Source: Owenia fusiformis (taxonomy: Eukaryota; Annelida; Polychaeta; Sabellida; Oweniidae). Taken from it: DNA of 64,000 nucleotides. The notes below the pieces were generated by a model that did not search any database, had not been told where the DNA came from, and was given only the letters and a program-made list of their open reading frames with translations. The stretch is from positions 13,624,714 through 13,688,713 of the forward strand of contig CAIIXF020000007.1 of NCBI GenBank assembly GCA_903813345.2, written 5' to 3'. Each line of letters opens with the position of its first letter. Position 1 is the first letter of the stretch. The position numbers and the translations under genes were made by a program. This document shows, piece by piece, positions 26,401-36,934 of the stretch.

Positions 26401-29400
26401 ACTTTAAGCTTGCAATGTTTTTCACAACCTAAATGTGAATGGAAAATATTTAGCGATGCATTTGTATGGGCGATTGGTCATAGGTTGGCGTTTCGATTTT
26501 ATATGCAAGCTTAATCTCCCTAATGTTAACATTAAGGTAAGAGTGTATGTTACTCATAACATTTTATTAGGATAACATTTCTTGAATTGATGAATATGCA
26601 AAAATTATTCTTAGCATATCATCCTTCATTTCATTATTTGAATAATCAATCTGGAGATAAACTCAAATAAGGAAGTGTGTTATAACACATCATCATATAG
26701 AAACATGTTCAATGTTTTTTCAGAAGCTGGATCAAAATATTTGTCTTACTAAAATTATTGGCAAAGGTATGATGTACTAAATTCTTGTACTGTATTTATG
26801 ATTTTAATAGCACTGTACCTCGTGAATCATTACTGATAAACAAGATACAGAAAACCTGTTCAAAGTAAATGCTATAATAAGGCATCATAGAAATTATCAT
26901 AAAGAGAGGTATTTAGAATTTCTTAGCAACTTACACACACACACAGGTTTAACTGCACTCAAACATTAAACAGTCAACTTGACAGGTATTCAGAATTTTT
27001 TGGGAAATGCTGCGGTTATGCTCCATTGATTAAACAGGGGATCAAACAGCAGGGGATCAAACAAGTCCAACCATTCATTTATGAAAACATTTTGAACTAA
27101 CTTTATGGCACACTAATGACATCTTATATGAGTGTGCTGTACTAAAAGCATAGCCCCATTGGATCCCATTATATTGGATTATCATAATCCTAATCCACGA
27201 GGAGTTCCTTATATATTTTAAGTGATGAAACATGTGTTCAAGTACAATGTAACTTTGCATGAAAATTGTAAAAAAAAAGAGGGACGATGGTGAAAATGAC
27301 GATTGTATTTTGAAAAAAAGCTTGTTGATGGGTGGATTAAACATGGCTTATGAGATAATCCAATTGATCTTGAAACCATTCTTTGAATTTTTCTTAAAGA
27401 TTATACATTGGCCTTTCATATGCATTCATTTTTGTACAGCCAGAAACTACTAGAAAAAAATTATTTACTGTCAAAAATCTGTTGCGATACTTTCCCTCGC
27501 TCTTTACCCTCGTTTCACGAAGCAAAAATAATGACCGCAAGATAAAATAATTTTGCAAGACACAATGGTTTATTGCAATTTTACTATTGAACTCATATGG
27601 TGCACTAGCAACTAGCCGACGCGGTTGACACACGCGGTAACACCCTAGACGAAGAAATAGTACCGTTTTTAATAGTGGTGATGTGGGCTCGACACGGTTG
27701 CTAAAAATAAGAAAATTTTCTACCACCACGTGTGTAAGTTATTATTTGTATAGCCATAGAGGAGGAATATAGAAAGCTGCGTATTATTTATACGCTGTAG
27801 ATCTTAACAACGCACGTGATGTGTTTTTCATTGAATCAAACATGCAATAGTGATTAAACTCTCAAGTAATGCTAACTCTTATGTCTCCCGTTCTACATCA
27901 CGACCTATTATTGTCAAAAAATCATTCTTATGCATATACAACTGTTTACGTAGACTGAAATTGTATGTTTCTGTGCAACAACAGCATCGATAGTTACTCT
28001 AATTCGAAGTAAAGCCAACGTTTTATTTCAAACTTAAAAAGTTGAGAAAAGACAGGTTGTGATGAGGCGCGTCTATAGATTTTTGCTAGTAGGGATCTCA
28101 CGATGCACCGATATACATTCACTATACTAGCTATAGCAATCACATATTATGATCCCATGTTTTCGATATTGTCGATAATATTGTTTTTTCAAAACAACTT
28201 TGAATTATTGACAACTGCTAGACCTATGTATCTAATATTTTGTATGGAATCGTTTTCATTACATCGAGACACAAAATAATCTAACGTGGAATCTCTAGCT
28301 CTATTTCTTTTAATTTGAATGAGGTCATTTTAATATCATTTAGCGTGAAAACGATTATATTTGATTAATTTCAGCAATTACTGGACTGTATATTTGTATT
28401 TGCTATCCTTAAAGAGGTACCATCCTAATTTACATTTCCACAACCATATTCCATCAATACATATCAGTTTTACAAATGGATGAATTTGGATACGAGTTTT
28501 CTGTTTTCTTGATTTAAATCTACTTATAAGTCAAGCTGCAAATTATAGTTAGTTAGTGAGACAATATAGTTTAGATTCAAAAATGAACACGGTTTGGAAT
28601 TTGATTTTTAAATTAAGCTGTAATTCATGCATTTAGATGCAAGTCGTCAAAGTAACATACATTGGTTATTTATTGGATTTTCGTCAATGTAATAAAAGCG
28701 AGGGACTAAATCACGCCTAACCCTCGCAAATAGTACAGGGAGAAATCTTATTAAATTAAACGCAACTGACTTGCTCCGCGGTCAGTTCAAAAACGCAATG
28801 AATTAGCACATATTATATTTACATATATGGTATATCATAATAATACCCATCAATACATGTCTCATAAATACTTAATCCATAAGCACATATTCCATTGCTG
28901 TAGCAAGAATAGATGATCCATTAATCCATTAAAAGCTTTCAATAAGAAAATAAGCGGAAAATATCTTGAAACAATTTTGACGTCTTTTATCTAATCAGTT
29001 TTTACTGTGACATGCTTTAAGGATATGCAAATATGACAATACTAAAACTTTTCGCCTCTTATTATGAAGCTGCGCTAATCTGTTCAGGTACCATACATGG
29101 CCGGAACCCTGGGCCTCAGGCCGGAACATCAACTATCAAAGTTTTGAATAACATGTCAATACCAATGGCGGATCCGGGGGGGGGGGGAAACCTAGTGAAA
29201 GTATCAAAATAGTCCAAGGTTCTTTTTAAAATAACTGTACGAAACCCATACTTTAGTTGATATGCTACCTTCAAAGTATAGTTTAATTTGCAGTAGGGTT
29301 GTTAAATATAGTCAAAAACCTCAGCCACGAAATGTGCACTTTTGGTCAAAATAACCTATTTAAAGCTAATTATCCGTTTTAAAGTAATGAATCATGTCTA

Positions 29401-30470
29401 AAAGAGATCAAAAGTTTAGATATTTTATTATTTCAGGAAATATTTCAAAAATAAAACACAGTTACATTGAAAAAATAATGGATAGATATGACATTTCTTT
29501 TCAGTGGCGCCTAGCAAACATACGTTGATTAATTGACTACCATTGTGTGTCCCTGTTTCAATGGGCGATATCGTCAACTGAGGTAGTTAAAAGAAAATGT
29601 AAGATATTTCACAACGGACTTCAAATGGACAATGACCAGCGTCACCTTAGGTAGATGCAAGTAAAACATCCAATGGATGAGTGTGAATACTACATAGTTC
29701 ACATGTCTTACGTCTCACATAAATAAGAATACATCAAAGAAATGACCAGTGTAATACTTAAAAAAACTGAATGAAACTTGGGGCATAACTCAGTTTTGCA
29801 ACAACATGTCCAATCCCCTGACCATAAGTCAATGGACACACCTTATTATAGTGTTTACATCAGGTTTACATTGGATAATTTAAACTTTAAACGTTTTTTA
29901 AAGATTCTTTCGTGTTTCTTATATGCAGTATATGAATATCTTTCACAATATTTCTCAAGTTGAATATAACACATATGATTAATGTATTCAAATCAATAGT
30001 TTTAAAGATTATATGGTACTTATATTTTGATAATTGTTTGCATGGGTTGATATGGACTGCATGGAATTTTCTGATTAGCCTTGTGGAATAACTGATTGAA
30101 ATCATGATATTAGGTCTATATCCTGTGAACTACACGTGCATTATTTCCGAATAAACCATTCAGTACCAAAATGGGCACTGTATAGAATGATGATGGCAAA
30201 GTACAAAGAGAGGGTAACATTTAAAAAGCACTAATTTTGAATAATGACTGTTTGGATACATATTGATAAATTGATTGTCAAACACACAAAATGAAAAGTG
30301 TCATCAATCAATGAAGATACCGCCAGGAACCCGTAAAATACTTTCATATTGGAAATTAGTGTAATGAGATTCTCTTAATTTGTGTTATACAAGTTATTAA
30401 TATACCAAATTTTACTTACATAATAAAACGACAAATACAGTTGTTGTCGCCATCGTAATAGGCACACAGG
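13931..30470 (-). CDS. Multi-Ig, EGF, ZP-domain membrane protein (complete, 17 coding exons)
   Basis: Coding exons, 5' to 3' on the minus strand: 30453-30420, 23533-23192, 21384-21103, 20963-20616, 20364-20259, 20149-19974, 19742-19416, 19084-18978, 18531-18324, 17480-17349, 16932-16583, 16389-16238, 16051-15909, 15078-14997, 14747-14570, 14409-14295, 13992-13931. All introns have GT/AG borders, every phase agrees, and the total is 3144 nt, exactly 1047 residues plus stop. Order: signal peptide (1 to about 17), six Ig-like domains as three pairs (about 18-643), EGF-like domains (about 644-730), ZP domain (about 735-1000), furin-type site RKR, short hydrophobic tail. In known ZP proteins the ZP module polymerises outside the cell after furin-type cleavage, and Ig/EGF modules bind ligands; a role in adhesion or recognition is inference. 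I do not recognise this architecture as a named gene. No transcript evidence is available, so alternative exons cannot be excluded. Confidence 0.87.
14570..16389 (-). CDS. ZP domain exons (ZP-N end to ZP-C)
   Basis: Exons 16389-16238, 16051-15909, 15078-14997 and 14747-14570. Visible signatures are ITYEVKVVV and VVTAQC (end of ZP-N), VIDLAALKDGG (linker), LELHFMQVDPNG, TSCTAY, PIIQDRCIAQGAS and FKFPGTSSVVLQCDLEIC, which follow the ZP-C order of strands and cysteines. The intron between 15078 and 15909 and that between 16051 and 16238 show only unique AT-rich sequence. Confidence 0.9.
16583..17480 (-). CDS. EGF-like exon and EGF/ZP-N junction exon
   Basis: Exon 17480-17349 encodes a six-cysteine EGF-like repeat (CRRHNTACQNGGVCNW ... 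GTCNCPSGY ... DC), flanked by phase-1 introns. Exon 16932-16583 begins with a second, shorter EGF-like stretch (GGSCTPEC ... CVDVDGGTCVC) and passes without a break into the ZP-N domain (VDVTCTASNMVVTIIPYFGK, then DPPCDF and EQCG). There is no calcium-binding signature (Asp-x-Asp/Asn-Glu) at the start of either EGF unit. Confidence 0.88.
18324..19742 (-). CDS. Ig-like module 3 (domains A3 and B3)
   Basis: Domain A3 is the single exon 19742-19416, with VTLDCEVQ, HIISWEVP and VGRYTCLDV giving the Cys-Trp-Asp/Tyr-x-Cys pattern of an Ig V/I-type fold. Domain B3 is split between 19084-18978 (ECPTSPIEVKEGEEIQ) and 18531-18324 (IAWVLNGS ... TFTASVNFWGY ... ECTHTYNV). The split is in phase 0. The intron after 18978 carries a poly-G-associated repeat at about 18662-18850. 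Confidence 0.85.
18662..18850 (+). repeat. Poly-G-associated interspersed repeat in a ZP-gene intron
   Basis: A G run near 18677-18688 is followed by CAGTTTTCACCATTCTGAGC and ends near AAAAGCTGGCTATGAGC. The same order of words occurs at about 25014-25215 and 57670-57810. The reading frames on both strands here are composition artefacts. Confidence 0.65.
19974..20963 (-). CDS. Ig-like module 2 (domains A2 and B2)
   Basis: Domain A2 is exon 20963-20616, with VVTCEIDLTG, VTYWDKM, KFSLEIRDV and AGGYSCID. Domain B2 is split in phase 2 between 20364-20259 (TCPEATKAVTKGDNIVLECS) and 20149-19974 (EWSVDGNVVSAG ... KTIKCSITH). A2 and the neighbouring A domains are alike enough to suggest duplication of the whole pair. 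Confidence 0.86.
21103..23533 (-). CDS. Ig-like module 1 (domains A1 and B1)
   Basis: Domain A1 is exon 23533-23192 (VTMKCEQ, LLAWKYK, AGRYTCEDI). Domain B1 is the single exon 21384-21103 (ECPSSPMTVTAGDTVTL, IKYIWKKDGN, SCEVVYNVE). B1 is in one piece, whereas B2 and B3 are each split by an intron at different positions and phases. An in-frame ATG upstream of 23533 would open a longer frame, but the CTATAG acceptor at 23534 joins in perfect phase to the signal-peptide exon at 30453. Confidence 0.86.
22190..23175. repeat. Cluster of nested palindromes in intron between Ig domains A1 and B1
   Basis: Three strong hairpins lie at 22212-22323, 22612-22725 and 23031-23089. Two longer-range inverted pairs enclose or separate them: 22338-22369 with 22564-22592 (core GTAGAGTTTT / AAAACTCTAC), and 22730-22755 with 23143-23170 (core TTTATCCCATAC / GTATGGGATAAA). 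The hairpin loops are GC-rich and similar (GAGGGACCGTAGGGACCG; GAGGGCCGCAGGTCCCGAGG). No coding capacity is visible. Confidence 0.8.
23756..24060 (+). repeat. Left arm of a 3.7-kb inverted repeat pair
   Basis: An imperfect inverted copy lies at 27201-27502. Matching words include GGAAAGTATCGCAACAGA, AATCCACCCATCAACAAGCT and ACATTGTACTTGAACACATG, each with its complement on the other side. It lies in the 6.9-kb intron of the Ig-EGF-ZP gene. A related end (GGAAAGTATCGCAATAGA) occurs alone at about 47563. Confidence 0.75.
25014..25215 (+). repeat. Interspersed repeat copy (same family as 18662-18850)
   Basis: Shares GAGAGATTCTTTCAAAATGA, CAGTTTCTCACC and GAGCACTTTGC with the copies at 7508, 18662 and 57670. 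It ends near AAAACTGGCTACAG. Confidence 0.6.
25363..26125 (-). mobile_element. Member 2 of the ACGGTTACG-ended family, both ends present
   Basis: About 763 bp, beginning ACGGTTACG and ending CGTAACCGT, so the ends form a short inverted repeat. It matches the copies at 4755-5657 and 48101-49115 in reverse orientation over most of its length (for example GGCAGATTTGACCCAGTC and CCAATTGAGCATTGGAAACC). It lacks the interior block containing ACAAATCCAG found in the other two copies. No transposase is present. It lies in the first coding intron of the Ig-EGF-ZP gene. Confidence 0.75.
27201..27502 (-). repeat. Right arm of the 3.7-kb inverted repeat pair
   Basis: Inverted partner of 23756-24060. The short frames on both strands are non-coding by appearance. 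Between the two arms lie the interspersed repeat at 25014 and the transposon-like copy at 25363. Confidence 0.75.
27503..30419. other. Intron sequence, no gene seen; poly-G repeat end at about 29165
   Basis: Continuation of the 6.9-kb intron. It contains GGCGGATCCGGGGG with a 12-base G run near 29176 (matching the repeat end at position 12) and a lone CACGCCTAACCCTCGC word near 28710 that resembles the end of the 10476 foldback. No exon with usable splice sites and a recognisable domain was found. Confidence 0.5.
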
Positions 30471-30730
30471 CTACAAGACAAAAATCACGAAAATAAAGAA
30501 CTGTTTTGATAAAACTTATAACATGCAACCCTGATTTTTCGAAGAAATCAATCTATTACAAACAGAAAAAATGAGTATAAAAGTTTATATGCTAGCATTT
30601 AGAAATCTTTAGCATTTGATCAGCATAATTAAATATCTGTACTTACTTTTGATATCAAGTTATGTTCTATCGTTCGGATGTTGTTTATGGTTTGCTGCTG
30701 CGTCTACACCAGGATGTAAATTAAATCTTA
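30420..30730 (-). CDS. Signal-peptide exon and upstream 5' untranslated exon of the Ig-EGF-ZP gene
   Basis: Exon 30470-30420 has a clear acceptor (TTGTCTTGTAG) and donor (GTAAGT) and contains ATG at 30453, starting MATTTVFVVLL. Joined to GCGTCGGTTTC at 23533 it gives a short hydrophobic secretion signal ending near VGFSSS. A GTAAGT donor at 30646-30641 marks the end of a probable non-coding first exon whose start I place loosely near 30730. The intron between the signal exon and module 1 is about 6.9 kb. Confidence 0.75.
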
Positions 30731-30734
30731 AGAC

Positions 30735-33645
30735 TCAAAATATGTCACGCCCTTTAGTTATAACACCGTAAAAATCCTTTTTATTCGAATTCTTTAAAAT
30801 ATGTGTAACCACACCTAACTTTGATCTTATCTTTGTGTATATTTCGATGCAATTTTGTTACAGATGGACATCTCCATAGAATATCAAAGCGAATTTAAAT
30901 GTTTATTTAAAACATAAAATTCCCGTCTATTCAAGGTTCAAAAATATAATAAAATTCTAAATAGAGTCACCTTATAAGGATGAATTAACAAAGGCGTTTA
31001 CTTATTTTATCATTTTGGGGTCGCTGCTTTCTTTAAAATGAGCATAAAAAGAAAAGCAACCAATGTTTTTCTCTTCAATGTAAATACGACCACCGACTTT
31101 AAGTTTCTTTAATACGCCCTATTGAATTGTATGCAACTGTTATCCGTATAATTGTATTTCAGTTTCATTTTGGTGACGATCCCATTCATATTCCAAATAG
31201 ATGCTTGATACTTTGCTCTTGAGGTCACAAACATTTCTTTAAAATGTATTGACTGAAAAATGGAGGAAAGGAATGCAGAAATATCATTGGTCCGGTCGTT
31301 CTATTTTTTAATGTTTTTGTATCCGAGTTCTTCCATAGTGAAATACAAAGCTTATTGACAGTACAACGACCGAAATGAATTATTGATATCCATTCCATAG
31401 TTATTGTTATATCATTTTCAAATAAAAAGTATTTATATGATAGTGTTACGGTGCCGTATCGTCCCTAAATCATAGCAGCATGTTTATTTTATTTTTTGTT
31501 TTGTTATCTTCGTTGTTTCATTATTCCTTAGATTAATTTTGTGACCGCCCTTCAGAACTGTCATTCCGCTTGAAAGGGCTATCAACTGTGATATCTAGTA
31601 TACATCAAACCATCATTATGTTTATTTTTTCAATATTTAATATTAACAAATTTTTCAAAATTCAATTTTTGTAAAAGGTTTATGTCGAAGTCTTTTTAGT
31701 AGTTTAGGGTTATTTCGGATGCAAATTGCACAGTTTTTAGCCATTTAATCGAGAAACTATCTAAAGGGAAAACGTCATCGAGAGTGACCAGATGAAATCA
31801 AGGTCATTATGTGTTAACGAATTAATATAATTCAATCCATTGTAAGTACAATATTTCAACCGTCTGTCTTTAGTACTTTCTCAATATTACATGAAACATC
31901 TTCATTCAGATTTTACAGAGATTAAAAAGATGTTCGATCGTTTTCACATTCCACCATTTTCAATCTTTTCCGGCCTAAGTTAACATTTCATAAAATCAGT
32001 GATACATAAAAACAAATATGTAGTACTATAATTCGTAAATTACATTCACAACTCTAGAATAATATCCACGTTTTTATAAAAAAGGAGACCCATTAGGTTA
32101 CATCTACGTACTTTAAAACCAACAGGTCCTTATATATCATTGTCGCCTTGTTAACAAATATAAAAAGTCAGACTTCATGTTATTTGGTGATTCCTATTCA
32201 CTTCCCTTTATAACAGATAATATGTTTGTAAACTTTCCAAGCTGTATGTTTGTTCTTTTGAATTATCAAAATTTGTATTTTTTGAACATTATGTTAAGTA
32301 TATAGTTTTTCATTTTATCCACCCATAGTAAGTGTATGCACTATGTAACTTGACATACGAGAAAATAATAAAAGTGCAAAAACGAGACAGTCAATCATTT
32401 CGGCTGGTCGAGGAATAGTCGAAATGAATATTTGTAGGCTACTGTTTGGTAGGTTCATGGGTTGCACTGGGTTTGGACAACGTACTTAATATACTCATTG
32501 TAAAATAATTCGAACATAAAAGCCGGTCCAAAGCAAACAGTATTGAACTAACTCCGGGACAACAAAATGTACTTGTTTCGTCATTGGCTCCGGGCCACGT
32601 CATCCTCATCAGAGAGCAGGATCGATACGTAGAGATGAAGAGCTTGGGAATTATGTTACTAGATGCTGAGACTAACATAATGATGGTCTTAGTTAGATGT
32701 CACCACTAATTTGCACGTTCGTCTCTCTACTTTAAAATATAAAAAAGAACGCCCTCTATGCACACAGATCGTATGTATTTTTCAACCAAGGCAAGATGTT
32801 TAGTATGGTTTCATGAGTTTGGGCATAATGATTTATTTTCTCATTATGTCAAAAAATTAATACAAAAAGGAAATACAGAACTTTGCAATCTGTAGACTTT
32901 TAGAGAGTCTACAAGCCAGAAAGATATACCAACTTGCAAAAGTTATAAAGTTCAATGTGGGAGGTCAACCAGAATAAACATTTGACTGGGACTTTTCCCT
33001 ACATTATCGTGGCGTCATGCACATATATTTCCCAAAATCAATACACTCTGCCCACCTTATTAGCAGTGCGACGAATAAAGAAACATGATGACATGATTGT
33101 ATTTAATTTTAAAGTAAGTCCAGCCGGAACACCATCTTCCATGATTTTCATTTAAAGCGTGTTAAAATGCTGTTGACTGCAGCCCATAGCAGGATTCGTG
33201 CGAAGTACATATAAAAAGAGAAATCTCACATTTTATTTTTTTCAAAATCAGTATGATATTTACCTCATTACCAAAGTCTTTATAGTAAATCATCAAAGTG
33301 GTGTTTACCTCCGGGATACTTACTGCTAATGAAGCCCAAAGATTGACAAATACAATACGATATAATGAAGGATTCACTAACATGTTTACACACACGACTG
33401 CTCGACTAACCTCTGTACACGACAAGAAAATGCTTCAACAAATATTACAAATCCAAATGATAACTCTGAAGAAGGTTGTGTAAATGGTACATATCCAAAG
33501 TCAAACTATTTAGGAACAAAAATTATTTAAAGTTCTCAACATACGTGTAAATCAATCTGGGCAAGGACAACGCTGATTTCAGTAATGATTCAACCACGAT
33601 AGATGTTTTAAAAGATAATGTGGACACAGTGACCGGGAAATAACG
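30735..33645. other. Intergenic region between divergent membrane-protein genes; no gene supported
   Basis: This separates the minus-strand Ig-EGF-ZP gene from the plus-strand CCP gene. Short frames exist at about 32505-32709 (plus) and 33162-33425 (minus), but neither has a recognisable domain with supporting splice sites. Both promoters may lie here, though no clear TATA or initiator motif stood out. Confidence 0.45.
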
Positions 33646-36080
33646 ATGGAAATTAATGGTAAGTGGTGTTCTGTATCATTAAAAAGTATAATAACATATC
33701 TAAATATGGGATAGTTTATATTCCTGAAACGCTAAGCTAAGACCTGCTTTACTTTTTATAAAACATAAGCTAACAATTTGTTGACAAAATAGTATATTTT
33801 ACGATCATAGATAGAACATAAATGTCCTCATTCCAAGTTCAAGTGAAACAACCAGTTTTCTCATTTCGTGATTTAGTCTTGTAATTAGGTTGTCGTGTAC
33901 AAATTGAAAGTACAGGAAAGCAATCATCGATTTAACACGTTGAATGAGATATTATTACCCTTTGCATTCGTTTGACTTCACTTCTTAAAAGAGAGCTTCG
34001 TCTTCGTAGTTTAACTAGACTCTGCACGCAGGGTAAGAAGTTATTGTCCCCAGTGTTAAAAGACTGGTAGGCATGTGTGATCTGAGTGAAAAACAACGAG
34101 TGTTGACATCAGTGTTGAATCGGATACGAACGATGTGACTCTTGGTCCCTAGGGTCCGCATGAAGGATGGTACTATACCTTCCAACATCAACCCAATAGG
34201 TATCATATTTTAGCAAATATTTTGAAAGTAATAGACAAAGGAAATAAAGTTACAGCAGGCCCTCTTGTTTAGTGGACCATTCCTCGTATATAATCAAATA
34301 ATGTTTTATTTAAGAATGCCCTAGACTCCCCTTGGAAGGTGCGTTGAATCGTGTAGAAACACTCCTCAACACTACGTCGCGAAGCCTGTCGACAGTGGTA
34401 AGAATATCATGTAGAGAAGGATTCACCCTACAGTATGGGATGGATACGACAGCGTGCAGTTTGTTTGACAAACCTGAATGGTTCCCAAATCCCGGCCAAT
34501 GCTATGGTATTTTAAATTGAATATTGCCCCGTTTGTAACATGGACAATTAATTAAATTGACAAAACTTAAAATTTGGGCCAGGTCCGCTCTTACCAGGTC
34601 GACATACACTTACTCGAGAATTTTATGAGTAAAGTTATCAATAAAGTAGCCGGTCTGTGCGACAACAAATACCATGCATACGGTGTCACATGGGTCTTAG
34701 AAAAATATCCGCTTAACACATGATATATTGCCAATTTCAATCATATTTGTCAATGCTAAATAAACAATATCACCCTGATCACCTACCTTCCTATTATATT
34801 TCAGCCATAAACGATGTCCAAGCTGAAGGGACTGACCAAGTTGGTCTCATCGGTGTGGTGATAGGGTGCAGTATCGCGGGATTGATCATTCTGGCTGTGC
34901 TGATAGCGCTCCTCTTAAAGACAACAGTCTGCGACGAATCCAAACAGAATGATGGGATGTCAGACGGTTTTGGAAGTGAAATGTAATTGAGAAAATAATT
35001 ATTTCGATGCTTATCTAAAAAAACATGCTGATAAACAGTCTCTCTCGATTGATGTTCTCAAGTGTGAGGTTCATCATGTGAATCATGGACAGGTCTTTTT
35101 AAATAAATAATCATTGAGTTCTCAATTTGCATCGAATATATTTTCCACGGCATATATTTGACACTCACACGTAGGCCTATTCAAAAAGTTATTTTCCCTT
35201 CTAGCGAGGATCCAATGGGAAGGTGGACTGATCCGTTAGACCAAGTGGGAATGCCTTCGCTGGATTTTAATACAGTAACATCATCAAAACTTGATGGAAA
35301 ACTAACTTTGAAGGAAAAGAATCGACTGGAAAATGAGAAAAAATCTTCCACGAGGTAAGCAGCGTTTGATACTTGCTTATCATGATTTTTATTGAATTAT
35401 TGAATTATTTTTTGAATGTCACATCTGTAAAGTGAACAACTTATTCCATTCTTTCAGATCCCGTGATTTGGATCGACAACTATCAGCTGAATCGGAGCAA
35501 AGGTATGAGACGCTCTCTAAACAATTAAAAATATTTATTTTGCATCATTTTAATATAAGACCATTTTCTGTACTATAATATAAGATACATTTTACTTAGC
35601 TCGTGTCGTGAATGACTTTGCCGGATGAATAATAACACTGGTGATCCATTCGATTACGCTGGTTACCGAAACGGTTCGTTTCCGTATCAAAATGTTAATC
35701 TTAACCGTTTTGAAGCTCCGTTTTTGTAACAATAGGGAGATAATAAATCGACGATTCTGTTGCGATCTTCTGAACTATTTGTTCGAAAACATCTGCATTT
35801 TCTTAGAATTCGTATAAAACTGATATATGTTTGTAATTCAAATGTCATTTGAGTCAAGCCTACAACGCGTAAAATGAGGAAAAAAGAAAGATCGTACCTT
35901 CGAGGTTCCGACATTTTTATTACCGAAACGGATCATTTCGGTAACCAGCGTAATCAGTGAATCGCCAGCTATGAATAAGCTACTTTTTGAATTCAACGTT
36001 ATTAAAAGTTCATATCACAGTCATCGGGTTTGTAAGACATTTTGACTTTTGGTGTCTTCCCTTTCAGGCATCTTTATTGA
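33646..36080 (+). CDS. CCP (sushi) domain type I membrane protein; 5' end uncertain
   Basis: Supported exons are 34315-34506, 34805-34982, 35205-35354, 35458-35502 and 36068-36080 (stop TGA 36078-36080). The first encodes one CCP domain (ECPRLP, RISCREG, TTACSLF, then EWFPNPGQC), bounded by phase-1 introns. The second encodes a short stalk and a transmembrane helix (GLIGVVIGCSIAGLIILAVL, then ALLLK). The last three encode a polar cytoplasmic tail rich in Lys, Glu and Arg (TLKEKNRLENEKKSSTR). A tentative first exon, ATG at 33646 to 33658 (MEIN) with a GTAAGT donor, joins in phase but has no signal peptide, so real 5' exons may have been missed. If exon 2 is not spliced, it stops at TAA 34984-34986. 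CCP domains commonly bind complement or adhesion partners; the role here is unknown. Confidence 0.72.
33956..34036 (-). repeat. Short repeat with TACCCT/AGGGTA ends, copy 1
   Basis: About 80 bp, almost identical in reverse to 52716-52798 and close to 53832-53919. It includes GCGTGCAGAGTCTAGTTAAA and GAAGTGAAGTCAAACGAATG on the opposite strand. It sits in the first intron or the upstream region of the CCP gene. Confidence 0.8.
35652..35955. mobile_element. 304-bp MITE-like element in a CCP-gene intron
   Basis: The ends are inverted copies: GATTACGCTGGTTACCGAAA at 35652 and TTTCGGTAACCAGCGTAATC at the right. The interior is unique and non-coding. No clear target duplication could be read at the borders. 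Confidence 0.78.
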
Positions 36081-36334
36081 AAGACAAGATATTACCCAAG
36101 ATATCTTTCAAACTAGTATGATGCATGATGACGATGAAAACCCTAACTATAGCCTGTATTTGGAGCCTGCAATGATATCCATTTAAGGACAATTTATATA
36201 CAATGACTAAAATTTCCTTTTTGTAATGTAAACAATGACATAGATAGAATATATATACGATAGTCATGTTCAACCTTTCGGTGTTACATGTGTTAACTAT
36301 AAAATCAATGTTTATAATTAATATTATTTTGTGT

Positions 36335-36651
36335 CAATCACTCTGGAGAACATTAGGGATTTTAGGGATAAATGGCAATTCAAGAAAGAGAGCAATTGGA
36401 AGTATCACAAGATCAGCAGAGAAAGCATCAAAATGGATCTGGATCAAACGAGCAGATAACTGGAAAACAAAATAAGACACTAATAAGAGAAGTATTTAGC
36501 TTGAATAGCACACACTTATCCCACACCACTCTGGTGGGGTCACCTGGTAGAGTTATACAATGTTGAAAGACCCGAAATAACAATGAAACCAGGCACATTG
36601 CTGATGATGGGACAAGTGCATACAGCAACACCAAAGTATGTTTTAAAAAGT
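36335..36651 (+). mobile_element. 5'-truncated copy of the R2-like retrotransposon, head-to-tail with the long copy
   Basis: These 317 bp match 40003-40317 with a handful of differences, including a 2-bp length change near 36482. They correspond to the last codons of the long reading frame plus the 3' untranslated end. The copy begins abruptly at CAATCACTCTGG within the coding region. It ends at TTTTAAAAAGT, where the unique 5' region of the long copy begins. Confidence 0.9.
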
Positions 36652-36934
36652 CGTATATCTGAGAAATCAGTGACTACCAAGAAAGTTTGGATGACAACTG
36701 GGAATAGACCAGCGACATCTGGATAGACAGAAGACAGTTGGAAAGACAACAGCCGGGGCAAATTGGGTCAGCAGCCCAAGATGCAGCCTCTGTAAAGAAG
36801 CACCCACATAGCAAGCTACGACACAACCCATAGGAAAACACCCTCAGGATTGCCCGAGAGGGAGGGAGGATGAGCAATCCACACAATCAGATGGAATTCA
36901 GGACATTGACTTAGCACGGCCAAGGACAAGAATA

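Noticed and set aside
32505-32709. Plus-strand frame containing SLAPGHVILIREQDRYVEMK
   Set aside because: It looks protein-like for about 40 residues, but I found no family, no clear acceptor or donor in phase with the CCP gene, and an overlapping minus-strand frame of equal length.
33162-33425. Minus-strand frame containing VNPSLYRIVFVNLWASLAV, reminiscent of a transmembrane receptor piece
   Set aside because: It is isolated, with no neighbouring receptor exons on that strand; the similarity is too short to support a gene.
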